Of a stretch of 64,000 nucleotides of DNA, positions 28,101 through 36,497 are shown piece by piece. This DNA is from Chloroflexi bacterium AL-N1 (GTDB taxonomy: Bacteria > Chloroflexota > Chloroflexia > Chloroflexales > Roseiflexaceae). A program made the position numbers and the translations under genes. Location of the stretch: the NCBI GenBank assembly GCA_013122435.1, contig WYDT01000033.1, positions 1 through 64,000 of the forward strand. The letters run 5' to 3'. The notes beneath the pieces are model-generated. The model was not told where the DNA came from, made no database searches, and saw nothing but the letters and a program-made list of their open reading frames with translations. The stretch's first letter is position 1. Every line of letters begins with the position of its first letter.

Positions 28101-28926
28101 CCAACCGCGCGATAGCCGCTTCCCATTCTTCGCGTGCTTCCTGGCGTAATGTTTCGACAGGAAGGGCACGAATGCGGGTAAGTGCCTGTTCGTACTGCCA
28201 AAGGGGTGCTTCAAATGGTGGCCCTACCATTGCCTCACGTACACGTGACTGGCTACGCTGCGTGACAGGGTCAAAGCGACGCAGGCTGTCTATTTCATCA
28301 CCAAAGAACTCAATGCGTAGTGGTGCGTCATCGCCGGGAGGAAAAATGTCGATGATGCCGCCACGTCGACTCAACTCACCGGGCTCTTCGACTGTTGGTG
28401 CGGTGCGGTAGCCTCGATCAACCCAGGTCTGTAGCAACTGATCGGGATTGTGTTGCGCTTCTTGCTGGAGATGGATCGTTGCTTCGGCCCATGCCTCCTG
28501 TGTGAGGGTGGGCTGCATCAGGGCACGAATAGAAGTGACAATGACAAGAGGAAGGGATGTGGTGTTGGTCGTGTGCCTGTTTTGCAGTTGTTGAAGCACT
28601 TTGAGCCTTCCAGCGACAGCTCCAATGCCGGGGGTCATATGCTCATATGCGATGGCATCACTCGCGGGGAAGAGCAAGACAGATGCGACATCAAGCCATT
28701 GGCAGATATCTGCATAGGCGCGGAGAGCGGCCTCACCATCTCGCACAACATAGAGTGTGGGGGTGTCTCGTTGTGATGCAACTGCTGCAACAACGGCTGA
28801 TCGAGCAGCGCTTAGTGTCGGTGCAAGATGGATGCGTTGAGGTGTTGCCTGTGATAATGCATCAATAACATTGCGAATCTGTCTATGTTTCGCAATTTTT
28901 TGTAAAATTGGTATCAGATCAGACAT
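25168..28926 (-). CDS. mfd: Mfd, transcription-repair coupling factor
   Basis: Mfd is an ATP-driven translocase that removes RNA polymerase stalled at lesions and brings in UvrA. At 1252 residues it is slightly longer than the usual 1150, mainly because of inserts. In order: UvrB-homology region (about 1-330), a poorly conserved linker, the RNA-polymerase interaction domain (IGDHVVHIEHGIAIYDGL near 530), helicase motor with Walker A GDVGFGKT near 675, DEEQ box near 780, TATPIPRTL motif and RGRVGRS motif VI, then the TRCF C-terminal domain (about 1100-1220). A Gln/Thr-rich low-complexity insert (about residues 1040-1085) precedes the C-terminal domain. A hairpin 30 bases upstream probably ends the mtnP transcript. 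Identification is certain. Confidence 0.97.
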   Translation of the reverse strand: MSDLIPILQKIAKHRQIRNVIDALSQATPQRIHLAPTLSAARSAVVAAVASQRDTPTLYVVRDGEAALRAYADICQWLDVASVLLFPASDAIAYEHMTPGIGAVAGRLKVLQQLQNRHTTNTTSLPLVIVTSIRALMQPTLTQEAWAEATIHLQQEAQHNPDQLLQTWVDRGYRTAPTVEEPGELSRRGGIIDIFPPGDDAPLRIEFFGDEIDSLRRFDPVTQRSQSRVREAMVGPPFEAPLWQYEQALTRIRALPVETLRQEAREEWEAAIARLEQQQLFESQAFFAPLFHKPQHWTTLLDYLPTNSPMLFNEIQLIEQQANELHTQAEDRRMLQIETGELPPTFPRPYLIWDEVVNRRTAQPLINLSNNEPDSNADDTDISEQGMVFLPEHFASLPAPVFANTDHFGGQMRQLVADIVARLGASEHITIITPQAARIQELVTEALAQSETTAQNSSTSTEPKAALPETFVAIHGALDQGWYNPDFNLTLYTDTEIFGWRQRRPVAERSRIRDRSAEERAAFLRGLRIGDHVVHIEHGIAIYDGLVRRDVGGVGRDYLNLRYADGDKLYVPVDQIDRISRYIGSGDTTPNLTRLGTQEWERAKRRARAAVQDLADELIKLYAQRQMSEGHAFSADNEWQHELEDAFPYIETNDQLRAISDTKSDMENIQPMDRLVCGDVGFGKTEVALRAAFKAVQDGKQVAILVPTTVLAQQHFDTFTKRMTSFPVNVEMISRLRSASVQSQISQRLAKGQIDIIIGTHRLLSKDVHFKDLGLLIIDEEQRFGVRHKERIKQLRANVDVLTLTATPIPRTLHMAMAGIRDMSVIDTPPEDRMPIKTYVLPSDDRLTREAILREIDRGGQVFYVHNRVHSIYYVANKLQQLVPEAKITVGHGQLEDRQLERVMLDFFSGKADVMVCTTIIESGLDVPNANTLIIDNALNYGLAQLYQLRGRVGRSSQRAYAYLFYPPERQMSTEAQERLLAIQEATELGAGLRIAMRDLEIRGAGNLLGSEQSGHISAVGFDLYTRLLEQAVRTLKEQFAATQQDQSAERTEKTAQSTQAEQPIEEQTTTAPTNGRRAPKIKVDEKVLVSPLVTLDLPLDAYLPHEYIEDDRVRLSVYQRLATAETTATVRNLHQELRDRFGNLPEPAESLLTWLMIKALALQASVGSIMTTAEEFVVRLPENTPLDRENLRRRFARDRAIRVGPQFLRIDRRELVDDWRIALTGVLETLGKEKVTQMERLAVFRKQTRPS

Positions 28927-28955
28927 CTATTTTCTTTTCCAGAACAGACCAAAAT

Positions 28956-28980
28956 AGGGCTGATACTAAAAATCAGCCCT
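28956..28980 (-). terminator. Intrinsic terminator after mtnP
   Basis: A perfect nine-pair stem (28956-28964 with 28972-28980), loop of seven bases, followed on the minus strand by ATTTTGG. It sits 40 bases past the mtnP stop and before the mfd start, so it likely separates the two transcripts. The T-run is short. Confidence 0.6.
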
Positions 28981-29019
28981 GTCCTAGCGCATATGTACGT
29001 TGCTATTATAGCATAGGAG

Positions 29020-29889
29020 TTATTGGTCCAGATACTTGCCGACCAGCAGTTCGACTTGTTTGCGTTTAGCTTCGGGAATAACACTCGGGTTGGTGATAAT
29101 GGCTGTTGCTAGTGCGGTATGGGCCGGGCTGTCAAACCCAGCGCCAATCAATGGGATTGTGTGGCGGATAATCTCCTGAGCGAGGCGTGCATTGGCCTGA
29201 AGCACCTGCACAACCATATCGACAGTCACAGATGCGTGGTGGGGATGCCAACTATCGTAGTCGGTAACGAGGGCAAGTGTCGCATAGGCAATCTCAGCCT
29301 CACGGGCAAGTTTGGCTTCAGGCAGAGCAGTCATACCAATGAGATCGTGGCCACAGCGCCGATTTTCCTCGCTTTCCGCGCACGTAGAAAACTGGGGACC
29401 TTCCATACACACATACGTACCGCCACGATGTGTTGTGGCTCCTGCTGCGTGAGCGGCCTGCTCCAATATATCGGATAAGGTTGCATCAAAGGGGTTATCA
29501 AAAGCAACATGTACCACTAATCCCTCACCGAAAAAGGAGGCTGGCCGAATACCTTTGGTGCGATCAAAGAGCTGTTCAGGAATGACGACGTCACCAGGTA
29601 CATACTCTTCACGCAGGCTTCCTACCGCACTGATAGAGAGGAGATATCTGACGCCAAGCTGTTTGAATCCGTGAATGTTTGCGCGACTGGGTACCTCGCT
29701 GGGCGTTAAACGATGCCCGACGCCGTGACGGGGGAGAAACACCACTCGATGTTCACCGACTGAGCCGACGATGTAGGCATCGCTGGGTGCACCAAAGGGG
29801 GTTGTCAGAGACATCTGTTCGATATTGTCGAGGCCTTCCATGGCATACAGACCGCTACCACCGATTACACCAATCGTTGCTACTGACAT
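29020..29889 (-). CDS. mtnP: S-methyl-5'-thioadenosine phosphorylase
   Basis: This enzyme splits methylthioadenosine with phosphate into adenine and 5-methylthioribose-1-phosphate in methionine salvage. The 289 residues match the family. Seen are the N-terminal IGVIGGSGLY, PRHGVGHRLTPSEV (phosphate-site region), SAVGSL, MEGPQFSTCAES near residue 165 and VTDYDSWH near 210; the DYD motif with Asp at the purine site favours 6-amino purines, i.e. MTA, over guanosine or inosine. Start: ATG at 29889 with AAGGAG seven bases upstream. No other methionine-salvage genes are in the window. A closely related purine nucleoside phosphorylase activity cannot be excluded. Confidence 0.93.
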   Translation of the reverse strand: MSVATIGVIGGSGLYAMEGLDNIEQMSLTTPFGAPSDAYIVGSVGEHRVVFLPRHGVGHRLTPSEVPSRANIHGFKQLGVRYLLSISAVGSLREEYVPGDVVIPEQLFDRTKGIRPASFFGEGLVVHVAFDNPFDATLSDILEQAAHAAGATTHRGGTYVCMEGPQFSTCAESEENRRCGHDLIGMTALPEAKLAREAEIAYATLALVTDYDSWHPHHASVTVDMVVQVLQANARLAQEIIRHTIPLIGAGFDSPAHTALATAIITNPSVIPEAKRKQVELLVGKYLDQ

Positions 29890-30099
29890 AGGCTACTCCT
29901 TGAGCAAGATATTGCTTGTCATCCATAATTAGGGTTGTATAAATATATTATAGCTGAACTATTCTTGTGTAGAATTTGTAAAGCTTTATAAGGCTGTGGA
30001 AGTGAATGAACAATAACTGCAGCGCCTCTGGAAGGTCATGAAAATGGCATGAAAGAATTGTTGTCCAGCAGAGTACTATAGTATTTTAGCCCTAAATAT

Positions 30100-30129
30100 T
30101 TGACAACATACACCACATGATGCAACAAT
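30100..30129 (+). promoter_or_regulatory. Possible promoter of the kinase/regulator pair
   Basis: TTGACA at 30100-30105 and AACAAT at 30124-30129 with an 18-base spacer, 44 bases before the kinase start. The -35 box is perfect, the -10 box matches four of six positions. The remaining intergenic bases from 29890 show nothing else clear. Confidence 0.35.
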
Positions 30130-30172
30130 AATCGAGGCAAAATTGCATTGTCAAGTATCCGCAGGTTCGTGA

Positions 30173-31723
30173 TTGGGTTTGTACGTGGATCAGGAAGTTC
30201 TCGCGCCTTCGCTCAACCAAATACCAAATCTATCTTTCTTACGACAGAACGCTGAGCAAACCGCAATTATTTTTGCACAAACAACGGGTGCAAAAGCGTG
30301 TTATTTAGCGTTGGCTGGCAATGCGGGACATCACCCGCGCTTACTCGTCGTCGGTGGTTTTTTTAATGATTCGCCCCATGATACAGCCGAGATTGCGTCG
30401 TTGCTCCAGTGTGCCGATGGCTATGATGGGGTATTGCGTGTATCGGTCAACCATTTGCCTGGTGTCGCACTCGCACTGGTATCTGAAGGTCGTCATATCG
30501 GTTCTACGGTATTAGTCTATGATGAGGAGGCCTACATCGATGTGGATCGTGTGGCAGCGTCAGCGCCTCTGGCAGCACAGACACTTGATTATGCACGTCA
30601 GGTAGCGGTTTTACATCTGCAAACGGAAGAGATCGAAGAACGGGCACGGTTACGCGAGATTCAGGTCAGTCGTAATCTTATCCGCGGTGTTATTGACAGC
30701 ATCCCGCTGGGGCTGATTCTCCTCAGCAATGAAGGCACTGTTTTGGCAATCAACCGTGCGCTGTCTGATCGATTTCAGCTGGCTCCTGCAACCATTGTAG
30801 GTATGAACTACTCCTCCATCAGTTCGTGGGAAGAGTCGCCGGCTGCCCAGGCTTTGGCCAGTGGCACAGGAACCCGTGTACGTCGTACGATGACGCAGCC
30901 AGATGGCACACACAGTCTGCTTGAGATAGCTAGCTTTCCCCTTCTTGACAACGAGAAGCAGCCCTTTCAAGCAGTAGAGGTGTGGGAGGATATCACCGAG
31001 CGTGTTTCACTACAGACCCAATTAGTGCGCGCTGAAAAACTCGCTGCCATCGGCCAACTTGCTGCAAGTATTGCCCACGAGGTTGGTAATCCACTCCAGG
31101 CCATTCAAGGCTTTTTGTCGCTTTTTCTCGAACAGTGTGATCGTAATACCCCAAATCTACAGTTTCTTGAATTGGCAGATGAGGAGATTGATCGCATCGT
31201 TCAGGTTATTTCCCGTCTGCGTGATCTCTATCGCTCGCGTGCCGATGTGATCGTGCCAGTGTGTATGAACGATGTGATTGACGGTATTTTATTGTTGACC
31301 AGTAAACAACTTGAACGGTCACAGATTACGATATCCTGTGAACTTGATACGGACTTGCCATTGGTTAGAGGCCTTGCTGATCAGCTCAAGCAGGTGTTGT
31401 TGAATCTGGTGCTCAACGCAAGCGATGCTATGCCGGATGGTGGTGAACTGCGTATTCAAACGACTTCAACGACGACAAGTGACAATGTCCCTTCTGTCAC
31501 TATTACACTATCTGATACAGGTGTGGGTATCGCACCTGATCAACTCCCACATATTTTTGATGGTCTGCATACTACCAAAGAACGCGGTATGGGGCTGGGG
31601 CTCTACACGAGCAAAGCCATTATTGAGCGTCATATGGGACGTATCAGTGTGCAGAGCAAAGTCGGTAGTGGTACAACATTCACGATTGTACTGCCGATCA
31701 ACCTAGAGGAGGATTCACCATGA
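30173..31723 (+). CDS. Cytoplasmic GAF-PAS sensor histidine kinase
   Basis: A 516-residue sensor kinase without membrane segments. Residues 20-150 look like a GAF domain, 170-285 are a PAS domain, and 290-355 are a HisKA dimerisation domain (AAIGQLAASIAHEVGNPLQ) with the phosphoacceptor His302. The ATPase domain follows with LNLVLNASDAMPDGG, DTGVGIAP and MGLGLYTSK. The arrangement is that of NtrB-like soluble kinases. The start is uncertain: the frame opens with TTG at 30173 and no good ribosome-binding site is seen. It overlaps the response regulator by four bases (ATGA), so the pair is a cognate two-component system. The signal is unknown; GAF and PAS domains could bind a small ligand, haem or flavin. 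Confidence 0.88.
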   Translation: MGLYVDQEVLAPSLNQIPNLSFLRQNAEQTAIIFAQTTGAKACYLALAGNAGHHPRLLVVGGFFNDSPHDTAEIASLLQCADGYDGVLRVSVNHLPGVALALVSEGRHIGSTVLVYDEEAYIDVDRVAASAPLAAQTLDYARQVAVLHLQTEEIEERARLREIQVSRNLIRGVIDSIPLGLILLSNEGTVLAINRALSDRFQLAPATIVGMNYSSISSWEESPAAQALASGTGTRVRRTMTQPDGTHSLLEIASFPLLDNEKQPFQAVEVWEDITERVSLQTQLVRAEKLAAIGQLAASIAHEVGNPLQAIQGFLSLFLEQCDRNTPNLQFLELADEEIDRIVQVISRLRDLYRSRADVIVPVCMNDVIDGILLLTSKQLERSQITISCELDTDLPLVRGLADQLKQVLLNLVLNASDAMPDGGELRIQTTSTTTSDNVPSVTITLSDTGVGIAPDQLPHIFDGLHTTKERGMGLGLYTSKAIIERHMGRISVQSKVGSGTTFTIVLPINLEEDSP

Positions 31724-32505
31724 ATCAGATCGCACGTATCTTAGTTGTCGATGATGAGCCCTCAGTTCGTGTGATGCTTGAAGCAGCCCTACGTGGACAG
31801 GGGTACCGTGTACAATCAGTTGCCAGTGGCCGAGATGCCCAGGCATTGATTACGATCGAGGAGTATGATCTGGTACTGCTTGATCTGCGTCTGGGTGATA
31901 TCGATGGCATTGATCTTTTACAAGAAACCAAAGAACACTGGCCCAGCACGGAAGTTATTTTGTTGACCGCCCATGGATCATTGAACAGTGCCATCGCAGC
32001 ACTTCGTCATGGGGCATTCGACTATCTCTTAAAACCGGCGCAAGTTCATGATATTCGTGACCGTGTGGAACGTGCCTTGTCACAACGGCGCGGCACACAA
32101 CAGCGACATTCGTTGCTGCAACGAATTGGTGAAAGTGTTCAGGCATTGGGGATTGGTGGGGATGGGGATTCTCCCAACTACAATTCAGCACACTCTGATC
32201 GTATCGAAGTTGGGCCACTCTTGCTCGATCTCCGTCGTCACGCTGCTAGTTTAGCACACCACTCACTTGCGTTGACACGCACAGAGTTTGCGCTGCTGAC
32301 AACATTAGCCCAACAACCCGATACCGCGCTAACATATGGTACACTATCGGAAGCAGTTTATGGTCGTGTGCAACCAGAAGATGAAGCACGTGCCTTGCTA
32401 CGCCCCCATATCGCACGACTGCGCCATAAACTAGAGGCAACCGATATTGGAGGGCTTTCATTAGTCAGTATTCGGAGCATGGGATATATGCTGCAAACCG
32501 AATGA
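31720..32505 (+). CDS. Response regulator, receiver plus winged helix
   Basis: A 261-residue regulator that receives phosphate from the overlapping kinase. Residues 5-120 form the receiver (VVDDEPS, phosphoacceptor Asp55 in LLDLR, LLTA, and the conserved Lys in LLKPA). After a linker of about 45 residues comes an OmpR/PhoB-like winged helix from about 165 to 260 (LTRTEFALLTTLAQ, RPHIARLRHKLE, VSIRSMGYML). The linker is longer than the usual one. Start ATG at 31720 inside the kinase stop region with GAGGAGG before it. The targets are unknown; HMG-CoA lyase starts 55 bases downstream and may be in the same transcript. Confidence 0.92.
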   Translation: MNQIARILVVDDEPSVRVMLEAALRGQGYRVQSVASGRDAQALITIEEYDLVLLDLRLGDIDGIDLLQETKEHWPSTEVILLTAHGSLNSAIAALRHGAFDYLLKPAQVHDIRDRVERALSQRRGTQQRHSLLQRIGESVQALGIGGDGDSPNYNSAHSDRIEVGPLLLDLRRHAASLAHHSLALTRTEFALLTTLAQQPDTALTYGTLSEAVYGRVQPEDEARALLRPHIARLRHKLEATDIGGLSLVSIRSMGYMLQTE

Positions 32506-32560
32506 CTACATTGGTGATGCTCCATCATGTGGTCATCGCGTCGAGCAATGAGGCTATGAC

Positions 32561-33532
32561 ATGGATCAACTTATTCCTTTGACTTATCTGCCAACCTCGG
32601 TCAGTATACGTGAAGTAGGACCACGTGATGGTTTACAGAACGAAGATGTTATGCTTACCACAGAGCAAAAAGTTCGATTTATTGATACCCTCTCAAACAC
32701 GGGGTTACGGCTGATCGAAGTTGGTGCATTTGTACGACCACAAAATGTTCCTCAAATGGCCGATACGGCTGATGTCTTTGAGCGTATCAGTAAAAATCCT
32801 GCAGTGGTGTATAGTGCCATTGTCCCCAATGCGGTTGGTGCAAAACGGGCTATTGCGGCCCAGGTTGAAGCAATTCAAATCTTTTTGAGCGCTTCAGAAA
32901 GCCATAATCAGAGTAATGTTAATATGAGTGTAGAGCAGTCGTTGTCTCAGGCTGCCGATATTGCCGCCATTGCTACCGAGGCTGATTGTTGGTTTGATGG
33001 GGTGATTTCCGTGGTATTTGGCTGCCCCTTCGAGGGCGATGTGTCCATCTCACGTGTTTTAGAAGTGGCCGGGCGTCTGCTCGATATGGGTGCCGCGCAG
33101 ATTACTTTAGGTGATACCACAGGTATGGCGCATCCACGGCTGGTTCAACAGGTCATTCTCGCATTTCAGGAGCGTTTTCCACGTGCTACACTACGGCTCC
33201 ACCCCCACAGTGCGCGTGGGGCCGGTCTTGCCAATGTGTTGGCGGCGCTTCAGGTCGGGGTTGATCGCTTCGATGCCAGTGCTGGTGGCATTGGTGGCTG
33301 TCCATTTGCGCCAGGAGCACCTGGTAATATTTGTAGCGAAGACATGGTACATATGCTCCACGAGATGGGTATTGATACAGGGATTGATCTGCCAGCGTTG
33401 ATGGATGCCGCACATTTGCTCGAAGAACTGCTGGGACGCCCTGTGCCAGGTCAAACTATCAAAGCTGGTATTTGCCAACACCTTCCATCCGATGGTTGCC
33501 CACGTCCATTTCACAGTACTGAACTGGTGTAA
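32561..33532 (+). CDS. mvaB: Hydroxymethylglutaryl-CoA lyase
   Basis: This enzyme cleaves HMG-CoA to acetoacetate and acetyl-CoA, the last step of leucine breakdown. The 323 residues match the DRE-TIM metallolyase family: REVGPRDGLQNE near residue 17, GDTTGMAHP near 184, metal-binding HPHS near 217 and the active-site loop GGCPFAPGAPGN near 246-257 with its catalytic Cys. The start ATG at 32561 has GAGG seven bases upstream. It forms a pathway group with the carboxylase beta subunit (34.6 kb) and the crotonase (43.5 kb), although other genes lie between. An isopropylmalate-type synthase is excluded by the lyase loop. Confidence 0.94.
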   Translation: MDQLIPLTYLPTSVSIREVGPRDGLQNEDVMLTTEQKVRFIDTLSNTGLRLIEVGAFVRPQNVPQMADTADVFERISKNPAVVYSAIVPNAVGAKRAIAAQVEAIQIFLSASESHNQSNVNMSVEQSLSQAADIAAIATEADCWFDGVISVVFGCPFEGDVSISRVLEVAGRLLDMGAAQITLGDTTGMAHPRLVQQVILAFQERFPRATLRLHPHSARGAGLANVLAALQVGVDRFDASAGGIGGCPFAPGAPGNICSEDMVHMLHEMGIDTGIDLPALMDAAHLLEELLGRPVPGQTIKAGICQHLPSDGCPRPFHSTELV

Positions 33533-34023
33533 TAATACATTGGTATTATTGGTACATATGCATTCTGCGATCCACTAGAACATCCATCCAATTTCTTTGT
33601 ACAACCCGTATCATATGAGGCGATCACGCACGTCTGCTCATGATGCTATGATGCCGCACTATCTCTGGTCGTACGGGTTCGTAAGGAAATCGATCTTTCT
33701 ACCTTATGTACGCTGCCCATGCCTCAGTCCTGCTCATTCGTTATGAGTTCAGTGAGGATAACACAATTGTGGACTGGTTTTACGATGTCGTAGAGGATTG
33801 TGATTCTTCGTTTCAATCCTGTACGATCAGTGATGTGACTGCCCCTCCGTAGCAAAGCGCCTCAAGGGGCGCTTTGAACGAGCACACGAGTACTATGACG
33901 AAATCGTGGCGTCATACGTCTATATCTAGAAACGCATCCATTGGTTCATGAACTTACCGAGGCCGTAGATGAGTTAACTGCATTGGTGGGAGTCAAACCG
34001 GGACAATCAAGGAGTAACATAAC
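33533..34023. other. Intergenic region with possible gene remnants
   Basis: No gene I would defend. Right at the lyase stop is an eight-pair AT-rich inverted repeat (33531-33538 with 33543-33550). A 48-codon open frame runs from an ATG at 33706 to 33852 and a second short open stretch continues in another frame to 33929. The amino-acid composition looks protein-like (acidic, aromatic), so this may be a decayed gene, but I recognise no family. A strong hairpin is at 33853-33876. Confidence 0.35.
33853..33876 (+). terminator. Nine-pair perfect hairpin without T-run
   Basis: Arms 33853-33861 and 33868-33876 (CAAAGCGCC against GGCGCTTTG) enclose a six-base loop. There is no T-tract, so it is terminator-like only in shape. 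It lies in the gene-poor stretch between HMG-CoA lyase and the next membrane protein. Confidence 0.35.
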
Positions 34024-34620
34024 ATGGTTAAAACAACAGTACATGTCCCCTATCCGATTCAGCGCTCATGGTTCCCTGTCATACTGGGTCGCTGGTCAGT
34101 GATTGTGGCGTTGGTATGCATTGCCATTAGTTGGGGCTGGAAAGAGCTTTTTGTTGCTGGTTCTTTGCCCGGTGTTTATTGGTTGTTTGTTATTAGTGAT
34201 ACACTGGCTCTTTTTCTTACCGCAATTGTTGTATCGCTTATGTTGTTTTTTCTGCTGGCGTGGATGATGGGTATCATGATGAATCAGAAAAAACGAATGC
34301 AATGGTGGCGGCCCATTGGTCTTTTGGGCATAGCCAGCTTTATTCTGGGCAGTAGTGCCTTTGTGACCGGGTATACACAATTGACTCATGTAGAAAGCAC
34401 ACATTTGGACAATAATGTGTACTATCTCAAATCGTTAGAGCGTCGGGAAGATTATGCGATTATGTATCTGATGTATGAATGTGATAATTGGGGTATTATA
34501 TGTGGGTTACGTGATTCGATTGTTATCTCACATGCGTCTCGTCCCAGGCTGGTAGTTGATCATAGCACACAGACTGTTTCAATTGATGTGCGTAAGTCTA
34601 CTTCGCTAAGGGGACTGTAA
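34024..34620 (+). CDS. Three-helix membrane protein of unknown function
   Basis: A 198-residue protein with three hydrophobic segments (about residues 18-40, 52-88 and 98-118), the second followed by a basic loop (NQKKRMQWW). The last 75 residues are hydrophilic with three Cys (in the CDNWGIICG area) and probably lie outside or form a small folded tail. No family recognised. ATG at 34024 with AAGGAG nine bases upstream. It ends 29 bases before the carboxylase start, so the two may be co-transcribed, but a functional tie is not evident. Confidence 0.65.
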   Translation: MVKTTVHVPYPIQRSWFPVILGRWSVIVALVCIAISWGWKELFVAGSLPGVYWLFVISDTLALFLTAIVVSLMLFFLLAWMMGIMMNQKKRMQWWRPIGLLGIASFILGSSAFVTGYTQLTHVESTHLDNNVYYLKSLERREDYAIMYLMYECDNWGIICGLRDSIVISHASRPRLVVDHSTQTVSIDVRKSTSLRGL

Positions 34621-34649
34621 CACGTGTGTTCAGTTGTACAGGATCAGCT

Positions 34650-36257
34650 ATGTCAATCATTGAATCGTTTGTCAACCAACGCACCGATGAATTTCAACAC
34701 AACGCGTCTACGTATACCAAACTGGTAGAAGAAGTCCGTACCGCTATGGCAACGGTGAAGGAGGGGGGCAAAGCTGCTGCACGCGAGAAACATGAAGCCC
34801 GTGGCAAGCTGTTTGTGCGTGAGCGTATCGAGCGATTACTCGATCTGGATACGCCATTTCTAGAGTTCTCTGCGCTGGCAGCCCATGAAGTCTACGATGA
34901 TGAGGTTCCTGCGGCTGGCATGGTCACCGGGATTGGTCGGGTCGAGGGGCAAGAGGTGATGATTATCGCCAATGATGCCACGGTCAAAGGTGGTTCGTAT
35001 TATCCGCTGACGGTCAAAAAGCATCTGCGTGCCCAGGAGATCGCTGAACAAAATCGGTTGCCCTGTATCTACCTTGTCGATAGTGGTGGTGCATTTCTCC
35101 CGCTACAGGATGAGGTCTTTCCGGATCGTGAGCACTTTGGGCGTATTTTCTACAATCAGGCACAGATGTCTGCACAGGATATTCCGCAAATTGCTGTGGT
35201 GATGGGTTCGTGCACCGCAGGGGGTGCGTACGTCCCGGCCATGAGCGATGAAGTGGTTATTGTGAAGGGGAATGGGACGATTTTTCTTGGTGGCCCCCCT
35301 CTGGTGAAGGCTGCCACTGGTGAAGAGGTGACGGCGGAAGATCTGGGTGGTGCTGATGTGCACACGCGACTCTCAGGTGTTGCCGATCATTTTGCGGAAG
35401 ACGATCTGCATGCGCTGGCCATCACCCGTTCGATTGTGGCGAACCTGAATCAGCGTAAGCAGTGGTCGTTTGCCCTTCGTGACCAAGTAGATCCATTGTA
35501 CGATCCTCGTGATATTTATGGCATTATTCCGCAAGACTCTCGCAAAAGCTATGATGTTCGCGAAGTGATTGCGCGTATTGTTGATGGTAGTCGTCTGCAC
35601 GAGTTTAAGGCGCGTTACGGCGATACGCTGGTGTGCGGTTTTGCCCATATCATGGGGATGCCCGTCGGTGTGGTGGCAAACAACGGCATCCTGTTTTCCG
35701 AAAGTGCATTAAAAGGGGCACATTTTGTTGAATTGTGCTGCGCGCGTCGTATTCCGCTGATCTTTTTACAAAACATTACCGGCTTTATGGTTGGAAAAGA
35801 CTATGAGAATCGGGGGATTGCGAAAGATGGGGCGAAGATGGTTACGGCGGTGGCGAACGCACAGGTACCCAAGTTTACCGTCATTATTGGTGGTTCGTTT
35901 GGTGCTGGAAACTACGCGATGTGTGGGCGCGCATACAGCCCGCGACAACTCTGGATGTGGCCCAATGCCCGTATCTCGGTGATGGGTGGTTCACAGGCAG
36001 CCAACGTGTTGTTGACGGTGCGTCTGGAGGCACTGCAGGCACGCGGGCAGGATATGACGGAGGAGGAACGGCAGGCTTTTCTGCAGCCTACTCTCGATAC
36101 CTACGAACACGAGGGTCACCCATTCTACTCGACGGCGCGCCTATGGGACGATGGCGTGATCGATCCGGTTGATACGCGTATGGTACTGGCACTCGGTCTC
36201 TCCGCATCTGCCAATGCCCCTATCCCTGAAACCAAATACGGCGTTTTCCGCATGTAA
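34650..36257 (+). CDS. Acyl-CoA carboxylase carboxyltransferase, probably methylcrotonyl-CoA carboxylase beta
   Basis: The protein transfers carboxyl from carboxybiotin to an acyl-CoA. It has 535 residues, the usual length for methylcrotonyl-CoA carboxylase beta subunits. Visible are KLFVRERIERLLD near residue 53, the oxyanion-type GGSYYPLTVKKH near 113, LVDSGGAFLPLQ near 141, GSCTAGGAYVPAMSDE near 187 and the second carboxyltransferase half with FLQNITGFMVG near 372 and GGSFGAGNYAMCGRAY near 413. FLPLQDEVFPD is typical of the MCC type rather than propionyl-CoA carboxylase. I chose the ATG at 34650; the frame is open to a GTG at 34626. The biotin carboxylase alpha subunit is not in the window. 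Neighbouring HMG-CoA lyase supports the leucine pathway. Confidence 0.88.
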   Translation: MSIIESFVNQRTDEFQHNASTYTKLVEEVRTAMATVKEGGKAAAREKHEARGKLFVRERIERLLDLDTPFLEFSALAAHEVYDDEVPAAGMVTGIGRVEGQEVMIIANDATVKGGSYYPLTVKKHLRAQEIAEQNRLPCIYLVDSGGAFLPLQDEVFPDREHFGRIFYNQAQMSAQDIPQIAVVMGSCTAGGAYVPAMSDEVVIVKGNGTIFLGGPPLVKAATGEEVTAEDLGGADVHTRLSGVADHFAEDDLHALAITRSIVANLNQRKQWSFALRDQVDPLYDPRDIYGIIPQDSRKSYDVREVIARIVDGSRLHEFKARYGDTLVCGFAHIMGMPVGVVANNGILFSESALKGAHFVELCCARRIPLIFLQNITGFMVGKDYENRGIAKDGAKMVTAVANAQVPKFTVIIGGSFGAGNYAMCGRAYSPRQLWMWPNARISVMGGSQAANVLLTVRLEALQARGQDMTEEERQAFLQPTLDTYEHEGHPFYSTARLWDDGVIDPVDTRMVLALGLSASANAPIPETKYGVFRM

Positions 36258-36288
36258 CAATCATCATTTATGAGCATAGTGATGGATG

Positions 36289-36320
36289 GCGAAGTGTGTC
36301 TGTGATGCACTTCGCTTTTT
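36289..36320 (+). terminator. Intrinsic terminator after the carboxylase gene
   Basis: Perfect eight-pair stem GCGAAGTG (36289-36296) with CACTTCGC (36308-36315), 11-base loop, followed directly by TTTTT. It is 31 bases past the stop codon. A textbook Rho-independent terminator. Confidence 0.8.
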
Positions 36321-36497
36321 GTAGTTACATGCCAGGTGGTCCAATGAGTGTAGGGGATCGTAAGGAGAAAGTATGATAAAATTGACGTAGGTTTTGAGCA
36401 CAACTATCGTGGGACATCGAGAGCTTTGTATGCTCCTGATGCACATGAGATGAGCCCTGACTGTCAGATAAGGGCCGTCTCCTGGGGAGAATACACT

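Noticed and set aside
36426..36497. Earlier TTG start for PEP carboxylase
   Set aside because: No ribosome-binding site and the extra 24 residues have no counterpart in the family.
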